From contig NZ_LKPJ01000003.1 in the NCBI RefSeq assembly GCF_001443045.1, positions 349,935 through 413,934 on the forward strand: DNA of 64,000 nucleotides, given 5' to 3'. Of this stretch, positions 46,263 to 56,862 are shown in pieces. A program made the translations under genes and the position numbers. How positions within the stretch are numbered: position 1 is the stretch's first letter; every line of letters starts with the position of its first letter. Origin of the DNA: Burkholderia ambifaria. GTDB lineage: Bacteria > Pseudomonadota > Gammaproteobacteria > Burkholderiales > Burkholderiaceae. A model generated the notes under the pieces. That model had not been told where the DNA came from. It did no database searches and saw nothing but the letters and a program-made list of their open reading frames with translations.

Positions 46263-46922
46263 ATGGCCTTTTTGCTCCATCAAGCCCGCTTCTACACGAC
46301 CGTCAACCATCTGCGCGACCTGCCGCCGACGGTGCAGCCGGAAATCGCGTTCGCGGGCCGCTCGAATGCCGGCAAATCGACGGCGATCAACGTGCTGTGC
46401 AACCAGAAGCGGCTCGCCTTCGCGTCGAAGACGCCCGGCCGCACGCAGCACATCAACTACTTCTCCGTCGGCCCGGCCGCCGAGCCCGTCGCGAACCTCG
46501 TCGACCTGCCCGGCTACGGCTACGCGGAAGTGCCGGGGGCCGCGAAGGCCCACTGGGAAATGCTGCTGTCGTCCTACCTCGCAACCCGTTCGCAGCTGTG
46601 CGGCCTGATCCTGATGATGGATTCGCGCCGCCCGCTGACCGACCTCGATCGCCGGATGATCGAGTGGTTCGCGCCGACCGGCAAGCCGATCCACACGCTG
46701 CTGACGAAGTGCGACAAATTGACGCGGCAGGAAAGCATCAACGCGCTGCGCAACACGCAGAAGGGGCTCGACGCGTACCGTGACCAGGGCGTGAAGGGCA
46801 AACTGACCGTCCAGCTGTTCTCGGCACTGAAGCGCACCGGGCTCGACGAGGCGCACGAACTGATCGAAAGCTGGGTGCGGCCGTCCGTCGCCGACGAAAA
46901 AAGCGAGCCTGTAGCACAATGA
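46263..46922 (+). CDS. engB: Ribosome biogenesis GTPase EngB (YihA/YsxC)
   Basis: Essential TRAFAC GTPase of 219 residues involved in large-subunit assembly. G1 GRSNAGKST is at residues 33-41, G2 around [13 protein letters not shown]3 [12 protein letters not shown]4 TKCDKL, and G5-like LFSALKRTG. The ATG at 46263 gives the family N-terminus [20 protein letters not shown]. Divergent from cytochrome c4, a common arrangement in beta- and gammaproteobacteria. Confidence 0.97.
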   Translation: MAFLLHQARFYTTVNHLRDLPPTVQPEIAFAGRSNAGKSTAINVLCNQKRLAFASKTPGRTQHINYFSVGPAAEPVANLVDLPGYGYAEVPGAAKAHWEMLLSSYLATRSQLCGLILMMDSRRPLTDLDRRMIEWFAPTGKPIHTLLTKCDKLTRQESINALRNTQKGLDAYRDQGVKGKLTVQLFSALKRTGLDEAHELIESWVRPSVADEKSEPVAQ

Positions 46923-46988
46923 GCGGGCAACGCGCGGCCGGGATCGGCTGTGCGCACCTGACGGCACCTGCGGATTCGGCCGGCTCAT

Positions 46989-47093
46989 AAAAAAACCCGC
47001 CGTTGAACGGCGGGTCAAACAGCCTAATCGAAAAACGACAGGCACCCGCTCAGGGAGGAGAAGCGGGGAGCAGCGCGCTACGCGTGCCGCTCG
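46989..47093 (-). ncRNA. Candidate small RNA with anti-Shine-Dalgarno loop
   Basis: About 105 nt on the minus strand between engB and hemB. Read 5' to 3' it folds by eye into four stems. Stem 1, GAGCGGC...GCTGCTC, is at 47068-47092. Stem 2, CCCGCT / AGCGGG, is at 47045-47067 and its loop TCTCCTCCCTG is complementary to a Shine-Dalgarno sequence. Stem 3, GCCT...AGGC, is at 47022-47043. Stem 4 is a perfect terminator, CCCGCC-GTTCAAC-GGCGGG, at 46996-47014, followed by seven T. A TATGAT -10 box sits 7 bp upstream of stem 1. No ORF explains it and no minus-strand gene needs this terminator. It resembles CU-loop anti-SD sRNAs known in alpha- and betaproteobacteria. I recall a reported Burkholderia sRNA near hemB that may be the same, but cannot verify it. 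Confidence 0.72.
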
Positions 47094-47099
47094 ATCGCT

Positions 47100-47105
47100 A
47101 TCATA
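47100..47105 (-). promoter_or_regulatory. -10 box of the sRNA promoter
   Basis: Minus-strand TATGAT, 7 bp upstream of the first stem of the candidate sRNA. A weak -35 (AGGTCA) lies 18 bp further upstream. The region is shared with the divergent hemB leader. Confidence 0.5.
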
Positions 47106-47142
47106 TACCAACGATCTCGAAAATGACCTAAGGGTTCCGTAA

Positions 47143-48174
<1,032 letters not shown>

Positions 48175-48200
48175 GCCGCGCGCCGGCCGGCACAATGAAA

Positions 48201-48237
48201 AACGGCGGGACACTTCGGTGTCCCGCCGTTTTCTTTT
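48201..48237. terminator. Terminator between hemB and dsbD
   Basis: 13 bp perfect stem AACGGCGGGACAC-TTCG-GTGTCCCGCCGTT with a stable TTCG loop, followed by TTCTTTT on the plus strand and flanked by AAAA on the left; it can serve both convergent genes. Confidence 0.88.
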
Positions 48238-48286
48238 GCAGCGCGGCCGGTGCAGAGGCCGCCCATGCAGGGCTGACAAGCGCGCG

Positions 48287-50128
48287 TTACACCGTCGGTA
48301 CCGCTGCGCGATCGAGGCTGCGCAGGAACGTCTCGGCCGCCTGATAGCCGACCACGCGCCCGATTTCGTTGCCGTTGCGATCGAAGAAGATGATGCCCGG
48401 CGGCCCGAACAGGTTGAAGCGCTTGAGCAGCGCCTGGTCGTCCGGATTGTTCGCGGTGACGTCCGCACGCACCAGGTGAAGCCGGGCGAGCCGCGCCTGC
48501 ACGCGTGAATCGGTGAACGTCAGATGCTCCATCTCCTTGCAGCTCACACACCAATCGGCATAGAAGTCGAGCATCACAGGCTGGCCCGAGGTCTTCAGCA
48601 GCGCGTCGAGTTCCCCGCTGGAGCGTACCGATGCAAACGCCGGCCCCTGCTGCCCGGCAGCCGCACCGGCTGCCGACGCATCGCCCGACGCAACCGTGCG
48701 CGCCGCGAGGACGGCCAGCGGCTTCACCGGATCGTTGGATCCTGCTGCGAGGCCGACGAGCAGCGTCGCAGCCCAGATCGCAAGCGCAGCGCCGAGGCCG
48801 CGGCCGAGACGGCGCCAGATCGACGCGGCGCCGGCATGCGGCGTGAACAGGCCGAGCGCCGCGGCCGCGACCAACAGCCACAACGCAGCGAGCACCATCT
48901 TCAAGCCGCCCGCCAGCACCGGCCACACGATCCACAGCGCGGCCGCGAGCAGTACGATACCGAAGAACACCTTCACGCCGTCCATCCATGCGCCCGCGCG
49001 CGGCAGCACCGTGCCGGCACCGATGCCGACGACCAGCAGCGGCACGCCGAGCCCCAGTCCCATCGCGAACAGCGCGGCGCCGCCGAGCAATGCATTGCCG
49101 GTATGTGCAATGAATGCGAGCACTGCAAACAGCGGTGCCGTCATGCATGCGCCGACGACCAGCGCCGACAATGCGCCCATCGCGGCGACCGCGACGAAAT
49201 GGCCGCCCTGGCGCGCGCTCGATGCTTCGGCCGCGCCGTTCTGCCAGCGCTCGGGCAGCGCGATGTCCTTGCCCGAAATCAGCGATACAGCGAATGCGGT
49301 GAGCAGCACGCCGAACGCGCCGAGCACCCACGGATTCTGCAGCCACGCGCCGAGGCTCTGGCCGACCAGTGCGGCAGCGATGCCGAGCACCGTATAAACG
49401 AGCGCCATGCCGACCACGTAGGTAAGCGACAGCGCAAAGCCGCGGGCATGCGTCGCGCGCGTACCCTGGCCGATGATGATCGCGGACACGATCGGAATCA
49501 TCGGATACGAACAGGGCAGGAGGCTCAGCACGACGCCTGCGACGAAATACAGCGCGACGATCGTGAAGAAGCCGTGCCCCTCGAGCAGCGACTGCGCGAA
49601 ATCCGCGCTCGTGACCTTGTCGAACCAGCTACCCGAAGCTGCCGCGCCATCGGCCGGCGCGACCACGCCCAGCGCAGCGCCGTCGATCTTCACGACATGC
49701 TCCGCAGGCGGGTAGCAGATTCCTTCGTCGGCGCACCCCTGCGACGTCACCGCAAGTTCAAACGGCCCCGCTGCCTGCTTGACCGGCACGTGAATTACAA
49801 CCTCGTCGCGATAGGTTTCGACTTCCTTCTGGAACGTCTGGTCGAACTTCACATGACCGGCAGGGAATTGAGGGGCGCCGAGCATCGCCTGCCCGCTCTT
49901 CACCGCGAACGCGAACCGCTCGCGGTACAGGTAGTAGCCGTTGGCGACCTTGAAGCGGACGTCCACCTGCCCCGGCGATTCGCTCGCGCTGAACTTGAAC
50001 GCCACCGACGGATCGAGAAAATCGTCGGCCGCGCGCGCGATCGACAGGTCGCCCAGCACGAACATGAGCGACAACAGGACTACGAGGAACCGCAGCACGC
50101 GCACGGAAAGCGCCATACCGTTAAACAT
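48287..50128 (-). CDS. dsbD: Thiol:disulfide interchange protein DsbD
   Basis: Membrane protein of 613 residues that carries reducing power from cytoplasmic thioredoxin to the periplasm. Signal peptide to about residue 33; the alpha domain has its Cys pair in SQGCADEGICYPP; the eight-helix beta domain has LPCSYPMIPI and GACMTAPLF; the C-terminal thioredoxin-like gamma domain has WCVSCKEMEH. In this setting it can keep cytochrome c CxxCH motifs reduced for the CcsA/ResB system. Its ATG overlaps the cutA stop region by 8 bp; a second ATG four codons on is possible. Confidence 0.95.
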   Translation of the reverse strand: MFNGMALSVRVLRFLVVLLSLMFVLGDLSIARAADDFLDPSVAFKFSASESPGQVDVRFKVANGYYLYRERFAFAVKSGQAMLGAPQFPAGHVKFDQTFQKEVETYRDEVVIHVPVKQAAGPFELAVTSQGCADEGICYPPAEHVVKIDGAALGVVAPADGAAASGSWFDKVTSADFAQSLLEGHGFFTIVALYFVAGVVLSLLPCSYPMIPIVSAIIIGQGTRATHARGFALSLTYVVGMALVYTVLGIAAALVGQSLGAWLQNPWVLGAFGVLLTAFAVSLISGKDIALPERWQNGAAEASSARQGGHFVAVAAMGALSALVVGACMTAPLFAVLAFIAHTGNALLGGAALFAMGLGLGVPLLVVGIGAGTVLPRAGAWMDGVKVFFGIVLLAAALWIVWPVLAGGLKMVLAALWLLVAAAALGLFTPHAGAASIWRRLGRGLGAALAIWAATLLVGLAAGSNDPVKPLAVLAARTVASGDASAAGAAAGQQGPAFASVRSSGELDALLKTSGQPVMLDFYADWCVSCKEMEHLTFTDSRVQARLARLHLVRADVTANNPDDQALLKRFNLFGPPGIIFFDRNGNEIGRVVGYQAAETFLRSLDRAAVPTV

Positions 50129-50447
50129 GAAATAGACGTTGAGTTTCGCTGGTCACCCACTGGCCATACGCGGCCGAGGCCGTCGCCTGCCACGAGACGA
50201 TTTCCGGCGTCTCGTACGGATGATGCGCGAGAATAAATCGCTCCAGTTCGAGCGAGCGCACGGGGCTCGTCTTGAACAGCAACTGGATCTCGTCGGCCGT
50301 TTCGACCTTGCCCTGCCAGTGATAGCGCGATTTGATCGCACCGAGCTCCGACACGCACGCGGCAAGCCGTGCGTCGAGCGCACCGTCGGCGAGCGCCGCG
50401 GCCGTCGCCGCATCGGGCACTGTCGTCAGCATCAACACCACCACCAT
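50121..50447 (-). CDS. cutA: Divalent-cation tolerance protein CutA
   Basis: Trimeric CutA1-family protein of 108 residues. Family motifs: LARLAACVSEL-type segment (DARLAACVSELGAIKSRYHW), ETADEIQLLFKTS, HPYETPEIVSW near the C-terminus. The role in copper tolerance is debated. The ATG at 50445-50447 gives normal length. It overlaps dsbD, a common pairing in proteobacteria. Confidence 0.92.
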   Translation of the reverse strand: MVVVLMLTTVPDAATAAALADGALDARLAACVSELGAIKSRYHWQGKVETADEIQLLFKTSPVRSLELERFILAHHPYETPEIVSWQATASAAYGQWVTSETQRLFHV

Positions 50448-50589
50448 ACGCGCCCCCCTGGCTGGTCTACCGGCTTTCGCCGCCGCCGATCGCCCATCGC
50501 GAGCCCGTGCCGACAGTCCAGTATCGTAGCGCAGCGCGCGCGACGCTGCCGGCACTGGCCTGCGACAATCGATCGCAGCTCGTGGGCCG

Positions 50590-50630
50590 CAAAAAACAAA
50601 AAGGGCCAAGCAATTGCTCGGCCCCTTTTT
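50590..50630 (-). terminator. Terminator at the end of the alpha operon (after rplQ)
   Basis: Inverted repeat GGGCC-AGC-AATT-GCT-GGCCC (one mismatch-like bulge, 50603-50624) followed on the minus strand by TTTTTGTTTTTTG. It lies about 25 bp beyond the rplQ stop and ends the ribosomal protein cluster. Confidence 0.88.
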
Positions 50631-50654
50631 CAGATACTGCTGCGTACAGGAAGC

Positions 50655-51050
50655 TTACTCAGCTTCTTGCACGTTTTCCGTTTCGTCGACTTCCGGACGA
50701 TCGAGCAGTTCGACCAGTGCCATCGGTGCGTTGTCGCCGACGCGGAAGCCGAACTTCAGCACGCGCAGGTAGCCGCCCGGACGGTTCGCGAAGCGCGGAC
50801 CGAGCACGTCAAACAGCTTCGCCACTGAGTCACGATCGCGCAGGCGGTTGAACGCCAGTCGACGGTTTGCCAGCGACGGCTTCTTGCCGAGCGTGATCAG
50901 CGGCTCGACGACTTTACGGAGTTCCTTCGCCTTCGGCAGCGTCGTCTTGATGACTTCGTGCTCGATCAGCGAGTTGGACATGTTACGGAGCATAGCCAGA
51001 CGGTGGCTGCTCGTGCGGTTCAGTTTCCGCAGACCATGACGATGGCGCAT
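50655..51050 (-). CDS. rplQ: 50S ribosomal protein L17
   Basis: Large-subunit protein L17, 131 residues. The N-terminus [20 protein letters not shown] is nearly invariant, followed by [18 protein letters not shown] and [20 protein letters not shown]; the tail is acidic and variable. It is the last gene of the alpha operon, separated from rpoA by 147 bp that contains a terminator-like hairpin. Confidence 0.98.
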   Translation of the reverse strand: MRHRHGLRKLNRTSSHRLAMLRNMSNSLIEHEVIKTTLPKAKELRKVVEPLITLGKKPSLANRRLAFNRLRDRDSVAKLFDVLGPRFANRPGGYLRVLKFGFRVGDNAPMALVELLDRPEVDETENVQEAE

Positions 51051-51121
51051 TTCAGTTTCCTTGATTCAAAGTTTTGATCCAGCTCTTCTATCGCACCGCT
51101 GGGGTGCACGGGCCGGTAACG

Positions 51122-51162
51122 AAAAAAGCAAGATGCGGATTCTAAAGGTAAATCCGCATCTT
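51122..51162 (-). terminator. Terminator-like hairpin between rpoA and rplQ
   Basis: On the minus strand a perfect 12 bp stem AAGATGCGGATT / AATCCGCATCTT (51130-51141 and 51151-51162) is followed by GC and six T. It looks like an intrinsic terminator yet lies inside the operon, so rplQ is probably expressed by read-through (partial attenuation) or from another promoter. Confidence 0.75.
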
Positions 51163-51197
51163 TGCCAACTACAGCTCCAGCTTGGCTACAAGCGGGC

Positions 51198-52175
51198 TTA
51201 CTTGTCGAGACCAGCCGGCGGCCAGTTTTCGAGCTTCATGCCCAGCGTGAGACCGCGCGAAGCAAGCACTTCCTTGATCTCGTTGAGCGACTTGCGACCG
51301 AGGTTCGGCGTCTTCAGCAGCTCGTTTTCCGTGCGCTGGATCAGGTCGCCGATGTAGTAGATGTTCTCGGCCTTCAGGCAGTTCGCCGAACGAACCGTCA
51401 GCTCGAGATCGTCCACCGGACGCAGCAGGATCGGATCGATCTGCGGTGCGCGCGACGGTGCTTCGGCGGCCGTTTCAGTGCCTTCCAGTGCCGCGAACAC
51501 GGACAGCTGGTCGACCAGGATGCGAGCCGATTGACGGATCGCCTCTTCCGGGGTGATCACGCCGCTCGTCTCGATGTTCATCACGAGCTTGTCGAGGTCG
51601 GTACGCTGCTCGACACGGGCGCTTTCAACGGCGTAGCTCACGCGGCGAACCGGCGAGAACGATGCGTCGAGGACAATGCGACCGATGATCTTGGCCGTGT
51701 CTTCGCCGTAGCGACGAACGTTGCCGGGCACATAGCCGCGACCCTTCTCGATCTTGATCTGAACGTCGAGCTTGCCGCCCTTCGACAGGTGTGCGATCAC
51801 GTGATTCGGGTTGATGACTTCGCAATCGTGAGCCAGCTCGATATCTCCGGCCGTGACGACGCCTTCGCCTTCCTTGCGCAGGGTCACCGTCACTTCGTCA
51901 CGGTTGTGCAGCTTGAACACCACACCCTTCAGGTTCAGCAGCAGGTTGACGACGTCCTCTTGCACGCCGTCCAGCGTCGAGTACTCGTGCACCACGCCTG
52001 CGATCGTGACTTCGGTCGGCGCGTAGCCAACCATCGACGACAGCAGCACGCGGCGAAGCGCATTGCCCAAGGTGTGGCCGTAACCGCGTTCGAACGGTTC
52101 CATGACCACCCTCGCGTGGTTCTCGCCCAGCGATTCCACGGCGATGATCTTGGGTTTCAGCAAACTGGTTTGCAT
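51198..52175 (-). CDS. rpoA: RNA polymerase alpha subunit
   Basis: Alpha subunit, 325 residues: N-terminal assembly domain ([29 protein letters not shown], then [14 protein letters not shown]), a linker around residues 235-250 and the C-terminal DNA- and activator-binding domain ([38 protein letters not shown]). Placed between rpsD and rplQ, as in other proteobacteria. Confidence 0.99.
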
Positions 52176-52246
52176 GGGCTTTCCTTTTCAATACCCTCGG
52201 CTCGTTACACCGATAAGGCTGACCGGTAACAACCAGAAAATAAACA

Positions 52247-52288
52247 GCCGAGGCCCCTCCTTGCGAAACGCAATCGGGGTACCTCGGC
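52247..52288 (-). promoter_or_regulatory. Long stem-loop between rpsD and rpoA
   Basis: Minus-strand structure: outer stem GCCGAGG / CCTCGGC (52282-52288 with 52247-52253), middle CCCC / GGGG and inner TTGCG / CGCAA stem closed by a short loop. It is followed by TGTTTATTTTC, an imperfect U-rich tract. It may attenuate transcription, protect mRNA ends or bind a ribosomal protein; no function can be proven from sequence. Confidence 0.5.
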
Positions 52289-52299
52289 CGTCAATCGGA

Positions 52300-52923
52300 T
52301 TAACGCGAATACAATTCGACGATCAGGCTTTCGTTGATGTCGCCTGCGATGTCAGCGCGTTCCGGCATTTGCTTGAACGTGCCTTCGAACTTCTTCGCAT
52401 CGACTGCAACCCAGCTCGGCATGCCGCCTTGCTCAGCCAGCGACAGCGCTTCGACGATACGCGCCTGCTTCTTCGCCTTTTCGCGGATCGCGACGATGTC
52501 ACCAGCCTTCACTTGCTGCGACGGCACGTTCGCGACGACGCCGTTCACGGTGATCGACTTGTGGCTCACCAGCTGACGCGCTTCAGCGCGGGTCGAGCCG
52601 AAGCCCATGCGATATACGACGTTGTCGAGACGCGATTCGAGCAGTTGCAGCAGGTTTTCACCCGTGTTGCCCTTGCGGCGGTCGGCTTCAGCGAAGTAGC
52701 GGCGGAACTGACGCTCCAGAACGCCGTAAATACGCTTGACCTTCTGCTTTTCGCGCAGCTGCGTACCATAGTCGGACGTACGTGCGCCCGAGGTACGGCC
52801 GTGCTGACCCGGCTTGCTGTCGAGCTTGCACTTGTCGGCGAGCGAGCGACGCGCGCTCTTCAGGAACAGGTCGGTGCCTTCACGGCGGGACAGCTTGGCC
52901 TTAGGGCCGATATAACGTGCCAC
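52300..52923 (-). CDS. rpsD: 30S ribosomal protein S4
   Basis: Primary 16S rRNA-binding protein S4, 207 residues from the GTG at 52921-52923, preceded by AAAGGA. This start gives the conserved N-terminus [18 protein letters not shown]; an upstream ATG (MIKECK) would include the RBS itself. The S4 RNA-binding domain is seen in [18 protein letters not shown] and [15 protein letters not shown]. In E. coli S4 represses the alpha operon by binding its mRNA leader. Confidence 0.97.
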   Translation of the reverse strand: MARYIGPKAKLSRREGTDLFLKSARRSLADKCKLDSKPGQHGRTSGARTSDYGTQLREKQKVKRIYGVLERQFRRYFAEADRRKGNTGENLLQLLESRLDNVVYRMGFGSTRAEARQLVSHKSITVNGVVANVPSQQVKAGDIVAIREKAKKQARIVEALSLAEQGGMPSWVAVDAKKFEGTFKQMPERADIAGDINESLIVELYSR

Positions 52924-53008
52924 TTTGCATTCCTTTATCAATCAGTCACGCGGATCGGAATCCGCGCTAGTTCGCGCCCTTTGGGGCGAACGGTGGGCTT
53001 AGTCAATC

Positions 53009-53046
53009 AAAAAAGCAACGCCCGTCGACGCTACGCGGCGACAGGC
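53009..53046 (-). terminator. Terminator-like hairpin between rpsK and rpsD
   Basis: On the minus strand GCCTGTCG / CGACGGGC forms an 8 bp stem (53020-53046), then GTTGC and six T (53009-53014). It lies in the 155 bp gap before rpsD and would cause partial termination inside the operon if active. Two further short inverted repeats (GTTCGCCCC...GGGCGCGAAC; CGCGGATTCCGATCCGCG) follow before rpsD. Confidence 0.55.
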
Positions 53047-53079
53047 AAATGTGCCAGCACGAACGTGCCAGCAACATTC

Positions 53080-53481
53080 TTAGATACGACGGCGCTTCGG
53101 CGGACGGCAGCCGTTGTGCGGAATCGGGGTGACGTCCGAAATCGCGGTGATCTTGATGCCGAGGCCATGCAGTGCGCGCACTGCCGACTCACGACCCGGG
53201 CCCGGGCCCTTGATCCGCACTTCCAGATTCTTCACGCCGTATTCCATCGCCACGCGGCCGGCCGACTCAGCAGCAACCTGAGCAGCGAACGGCGTCGACT
53301 TGCGCGAGCCCTTGAAGCCCTGGCCGCCCGACGTCGCCCATGCCAGTGCATTGCCCTGGCGATCGGTGATCGTGATGATCGTGTTGTTGAACGACGCGTG
53401 AACGTGAACCACGCCTTCAGCGACGTTCTTCTTAACCTTCTTGCGAACGCGTTGCGCCGCGGTGTTCGAAGCCTTAGCCAT
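53080..53481 (-). CDS. rpsK: 30S ribosomal protein S11
   Basis: S11, 133 residues, in the platform of the small subunit. Conserved stretches: [40 protein letters not shown], and the C-terminus [16 protein letters not shown]. It follows rpsM by 28 bp and begins [19 protein letters not shown]. Confidence 0.99.
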
Positions 53482-53509
53482 TACGTTTTCCTGTAACTGT
53501 CAGTTCCGC

Positions 53510-53875
53510 TTACTTCTTCAGCGCTTGCGCTGCACGACGCGGACCCTTGCGGGTACGTGCGTTCGTACGCGTACGCTGACCGCGCATCGGCAGGCCCTTG
53601 CGATGACGAACGCCACGGTAGCAACCGAGGTCCATCAGGCGCTTGATGTTCATCGTCACTTCACGGCGCAGATCGCCTTCGACGATGAACTTGCCCACTT
53701 CTTCACGCAGCTTTTCGAGGTCTGCGTCGGTCAGGTCCTTGACCTTCTTCGAGAATTCCACGCCAGACGCCACGCAGATGCTGCGCGAGCGCGTGCGGCC
53801 GATACCGAAGATTGCCGTCAGGCCGATCTCGGTATGCTGGTGATTCGGGATGTTAACCCCTGCGATACGAGCCAT
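53510..53875 (-). CDS. rpsM: 30S ribosomal protein S13
   Basis: S13, 121 residues, in the head of the small subunit at the intersubunit bridge. N-terminus [19 protein letters not shown], a helix-two-turn-helix region, [20 protein letters not shown] and the basic tail [14 protein letters not shown] are typical. In E. coli rpsM heads the alpha operon and its leader binds S4; here rpmJ lies 38 bp upstream. Confidence 0.99.
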   Translation of the reverse strand: MARIAGVNIPNHQHTEIGLTAIFGIGRTRSRSICVASGVEFSKKVKDLTDADLEKLREEVGKFIVEGDLRREVTMNIKRLMDLGCYRGVRHRKGLPMRGQRTRTNARTRKGPRRAAQALKK

Positions 53876-53913
53876 TGTTTTTCCTCAAACAAAAAGCGCA
53901 AACAAACGCGCGG

Positions 53914-54030
53914 TCAGCCTTGGCGCTGCTTGTGGCGCGGATCCGAGCTGCAGATCACGCGAACGACGCCTTTGCGCTTGATGATCTTGCAATTGCGGCA
54001 AATGCGCTTAACCGATGCCATCACTTTCAT
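53914..54030 (-). CDS. rpmJ: 50S ribosomal protein L36
   Basis: 38-residue L36 ([20 protein letters not shown]...). It carries the zinc-ribbon ligands (CRNC, a later Cys in VICSSDPRH and the following His), so it is the zinc-binding form. Placed between infA and rpsM. Confidence 0.97.
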
Positions 54031-54050
54031 GATAATACCCTTTTTTCAAA

Positions 54051-54269
54051 TCACTTCGCCCGGAACACGATCCGCGCACGAGACAGATCGTAAGGCGTCA
54101 ATTCAACCGTCACCTTGTCGCCCGGCAGGATGCGGATGTAGTGCATCCGCATCTTCCCGGAGATATGCCCCAACACGACATGGCCGTTTTCCAGCTTCAC
54201 GCGGAAGGTCGCATTCGGGAGGTTTTCGATCACCTCACCTTGCATCTGGATTACATCGTCTTTGGCCAT
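54051..54269 (-). CDS. infA: Translation initiation factor IF-1
   Basis: 72-residue OB-fold protein that occupies the ribosomal A site during initiation. Sequence [20 protein letters not shown] and [20 protein letters not shown] is classic IF-1. It sits 9 bp after secY, the usual place in Burkholderia; in E. coli infA is unlinked. Confidence 0.98.
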   Translation of the reverse strand: MAKDDVIQMQGEVIENLPNATFRVKLENGHVVLGHISGKMRMHYIRILPGDKVTVELTPYDLSRARIVFRAK

Positions 54270-54278
54270 AGTCCTTAA

Positions 54279-55628
54279 TTAACGCATTGGGATGTTGCCG
54301 CCCTTGAAGTTTGCCTTCTTGAGCAGCGACTCATACTGTTGCGACATAACGTACGACTGCACCTGCGCCATGAAGTCCATCGTGACGACGACAATGATCA
54401 GCAGCGACGTTCCACCAAAATAAAACGGCACGTTCCAGCGCAGCACCAGGAATTCCGGCAGCAGACACACGAAGACGATGTAGATCGCACCGGCCAGCGT
54501 CAGACGCGTGAGGATGCGGTCGATATATCGTGCGGTCTGATCGCCCGGACGAATGCCCGGAACAAACGCGCCGCTCTTCTTCAGGTTGTCCGCGGTTTCC
54601 CTGCTGTTGAACACCAGTGCGGTGTAGAAGAAGCAGAAAAACACGATTGCCAGCGTGTACAGCAGCACATAGACCGGCTGGCCCGGCTTCAGCGCCTCCG
54701 CGACGTTATGCAACGTGTTGGAGATCCAGCTTCCCGACGGCTGACCTGTGCTGAACCAGCCGAGAATCGTGGCCGGGAACAGGATGATCGACGATGCGAA
54801 GATCGGCGGAATCACGCCCGACATGTTCAGCTTCAGCGGCAAGTGCGACGACTGGCCACCGTAGATCTTGTTGCCGACCTGGCGTTTCGCGTAGTTCACG
54901 AGGATCTTGCGCTGACCGCGTTCGATGAACACGACCAGGTAAGTCACCGCGGCAATCAGAACGACGATGATGATCGCCGAAATGATGCTCATCGAACCCG
55001 TACGCACCAGCTCGAACAGCCCACCGACGGCATTCGGGAACCCTGCTGCGATCCCGCCGAAGATGATGATCGAGATGCCGTTGCCCAGACCACGCTCGGT
55101 GATCTGCTCACCCAGCCACATCAGGAACATCGTGCCGGTAACCAGCGTCACGACCGTCGTCAGTCGGAACAGCATGCCGGGGTCGATCACGAGGCCCGGC
55201 TGGTTTTCCAGCGCAGCCGCGATACCGAACGCCTGGAAGGTCGCGAGCACCACGGTGAAATACCGCGTGTACTGCGTGATCTTCCGTTGCCCTGCCTGCC
55301 CTTCCTTCTTCAGCGCCTCGAGCTGCGGCGAGACGATCGCCAACAGCTGCATGATGATCGACGCCGAGATGTACGGCATGATCCCCAGCGCAAAGATCGT
55401 GAAGCGGGAAAGCGCGCCACCCGAGAACATGTTGAACATGCCCAGGATACCGCCCGCCTGGCTCTGGAACAGCTTCGCCAGTTGATCCGGATCGATGCCC
55501 GGCACGGGGATGTGCGCGCCGATGCGATAGACGATCAGCGCCAGGAGCAGGAACATCGCTCGCCGACGCAGATCGCCGAATTTCGCCGTGCTTCGACCGG
55601 GTTTTGCAAGACTCGGGCTGTTAGCCAA
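54279..55628 (-). CDS. secY: Preprotein translocase subunit SecY
   Basis: Central channel of the Sec translocon, 449 residues with ten membrane helices. Motifs: [20 protein letters not shown] in helix 1, the plug region [33 protein letters not shown], and the cytoplasmic loop with the Arg involved in SecA contact ([20 protein letters not shown]). It follows rplO by 42 bp at the end of the spc cluster. Confidence 0.98.
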   Translation of the reverse strand: MANSPSLAKPGRSTAKFGDLRRRAMFLLLALIVYRIGAHIPVPGIDPDQLAKLFQSQAGGILGMFNMFSGGALSRFTIFALGIMPYISASIIMQLLAIVSPQLEALKKEGQAGQRKITQYTRYFTVVLATFQAFGIAAALENQPGLVIDPGMLFRLTTVVTLVTGTMFLMWLGEQITERGLGNGISIIIFGGIAAGFPNAVGGLFELVRTGSMSIISAIIIVVLIAAVTYLVVFIERGQRKILVNYAKRQVGNKIYGGQSSHLPLKLNMSGVIPPIFASSIILFPATILGWFSTGQPSGSWISNTLHNVAEALKPGQPVYVLLYTLAIVFFCFFYTALVFNSRETADNLKKSGAFVPGIRPGDQTARYIDRILTRLTLAGAIYIVFVCLLPEFLVLRWNVPFYFGGTSLLIIVVVTMDFMAQVQSYVMSQQYESLLKKANFKGGNIPMR

Positions 55629-55670
55629 GTACCTTCTCCGATGAATGCAAGTAACGACGCGCTACGCGTG

Positions 55671-56105
55671 TCACTCGGCGAACGAACCGCCAGCCGCTTC
55701 GATCGCAGCGCGCGCACCCTTGGTGGCACCGAGACCCTTCACGACGATCTTGCGCTTCAGTTCGCCCGTCGCGATGATCTTTGCGCTCTTCGTCAGCTCG
55801 CCGACCAGGCCGGCTTGCTTCAGTGCGAGCAGATCGATTTCATCGACCGGCAGCTTCTCGAGGTCGCCCAGGCGCACTTCACCGACGAATTCCTTCGTCA
55901 GCGACGTGAAACCGCGCTTCGGCAGACGACGTTGCAGCGGCATCTGACCGCCTTCGAAACCGACTTTGTGGAAGCCGCCCGAACGCGATTTCTGACCCTT
56001 GTGACCACGGCCAGCCGTCTTGCCGAGGCCCGAACCGATGCCGCGGCCGACGCGACGCTTGGCGTGCTTTGCACCAGCGGCCGGCTTCAGGTTATTCAAT
56101 TCCAT
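55671..56105 (-). CDS. rplO: 50S ribosomal protein L15
   Basis: L15, 144 residues. N-terminal Lys/Gly/Arg-rich extension ([40 protein letters not shown]) penetrates the subunit core; the globular part ends [20 protein letters not shown]. Located between rpmD and secY. Confidence 0.99.
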   Translation of the reverse strand: MELNNLKPAAGAKHAKRRVGRGIGSGLGKTAGRGHKGQKSRSGGFHKVGFEGGQMPLQRRLPKRGFTSLTKEFVGEVRLGDLEKLPVDEIDLLALKQAGLVGELTKSAKIIATGELKRKIVVKGLGATKGARAAIEAAGGSFAE

Positions 56106-56131
56106 ATCAACTCCTTGATCCGTAGGGCCGC

Positions 56132-56314
56132 TTACGCGATGACCTTAACGAGGTACGAGACCTTGTTGATCATGCCGCGGACCGCCGGCGTATCCTGCAG
56201 CTCGCTAACCGAGTTGAGTCGGCGCAGGCCGAGGCCACGCACGGTCGCACGGTGCGATTCGCGGGTCCCGATCAGGCTCTTCACGAGCTGAACCTTGACA
56301 GTTTTTTCAGACAT
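56132..56314 (-). CDS. rpmD: 50S ribosomal protein L30
   Basis: L30, 60 residues from the ATG at 56312-56314 ([20 protein letters not shown]). The motif [19 protein letters not shown] is the L30 signature. A three-codon upstream start is less likely. Confidence 0.97.
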
Positions 56315-56329
56315 GGTGACCACCCGGGC

Positions 56330-56848
56330 TTAGCCCAAAATATCTTCGACGGACTTGCCGCGCTTCGCCGCGATGTCTGCCGGGGTCGACTGCTTGCGCA
56401 GGCCGTCCAGCGTGGCGCGAACGAGGTTGTACGGGTTCGTCGAACCGTGGCTCTTTGCCACGACGTTCTGAACGCCCATCACGTCGAACACTGCGCGCAT
56501 CGGGCCGCCGGCGATCACGCCCGTACCTGCCTTCGCCGGAGCGAGGAGGACAGCGGATGCGCCATGCTTGCCGTGCACTTCGTGCTGCAGCGTGCCGTTC
56601 TTGAGCGGCACCTTGAACATGTTGCGGCGAGCTTGTTCCATTGCCTTCTGGACAGCGACCGGCACTTCCTTCGCCTTGCCCTTGCCCATACCGATGCGGC
56701 CATCGCCGTCGCCAACCACGGTCAGTGCGGCGAAGCCGAGAATACGGCCACCCTTCACGACCTTGGTCACGCGGTTGACCGAAATCATCTTTTCGCGAAG
56801 GCCGTCGTCGCGCTCGTCAGCCTGAACTTTCGCTTGCATCTTTGCCAT
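56330..56848 (-). CDS. rpsE: 30S ribosomal protein S5
   Basis: S5, 172 residues. The double-stranded-RNA-binding N-domain shows [20 protein letters not shown] and the loop [20 protein letters not shown]; the C-domain has [20 protein letters not shown]. Mutations in the first region give spectinomycin resistance in other bacteria. Between rplR and rpmD. Confidence 0.99.
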   Translation of the reverse strand: MAKMQAKVQADERDDGLREKMISVNRVTKVVKGGRILGFAALTVVGDGDGRIGMGKGKAKEVPVAVQKAMEQARRNMFKVPLKNGTLQHEVHGKHGASAVLLAPAKAGTGVIAGGPMRAVFDVMGVQNVVAKSHGSTNPYNLVRATLDGLRKQSTPADIAAKRGKSVEDILG

Positions 56849-56862
56849 GACGAATTCCTTCC

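Noticed and set aside
46988..47014. Terminator of engB
   Set aside because: The T-run is on the minus strand; on the plus strand the hairpin is followed by TCAAACAG, so it cannot be a typical terminator for engB.
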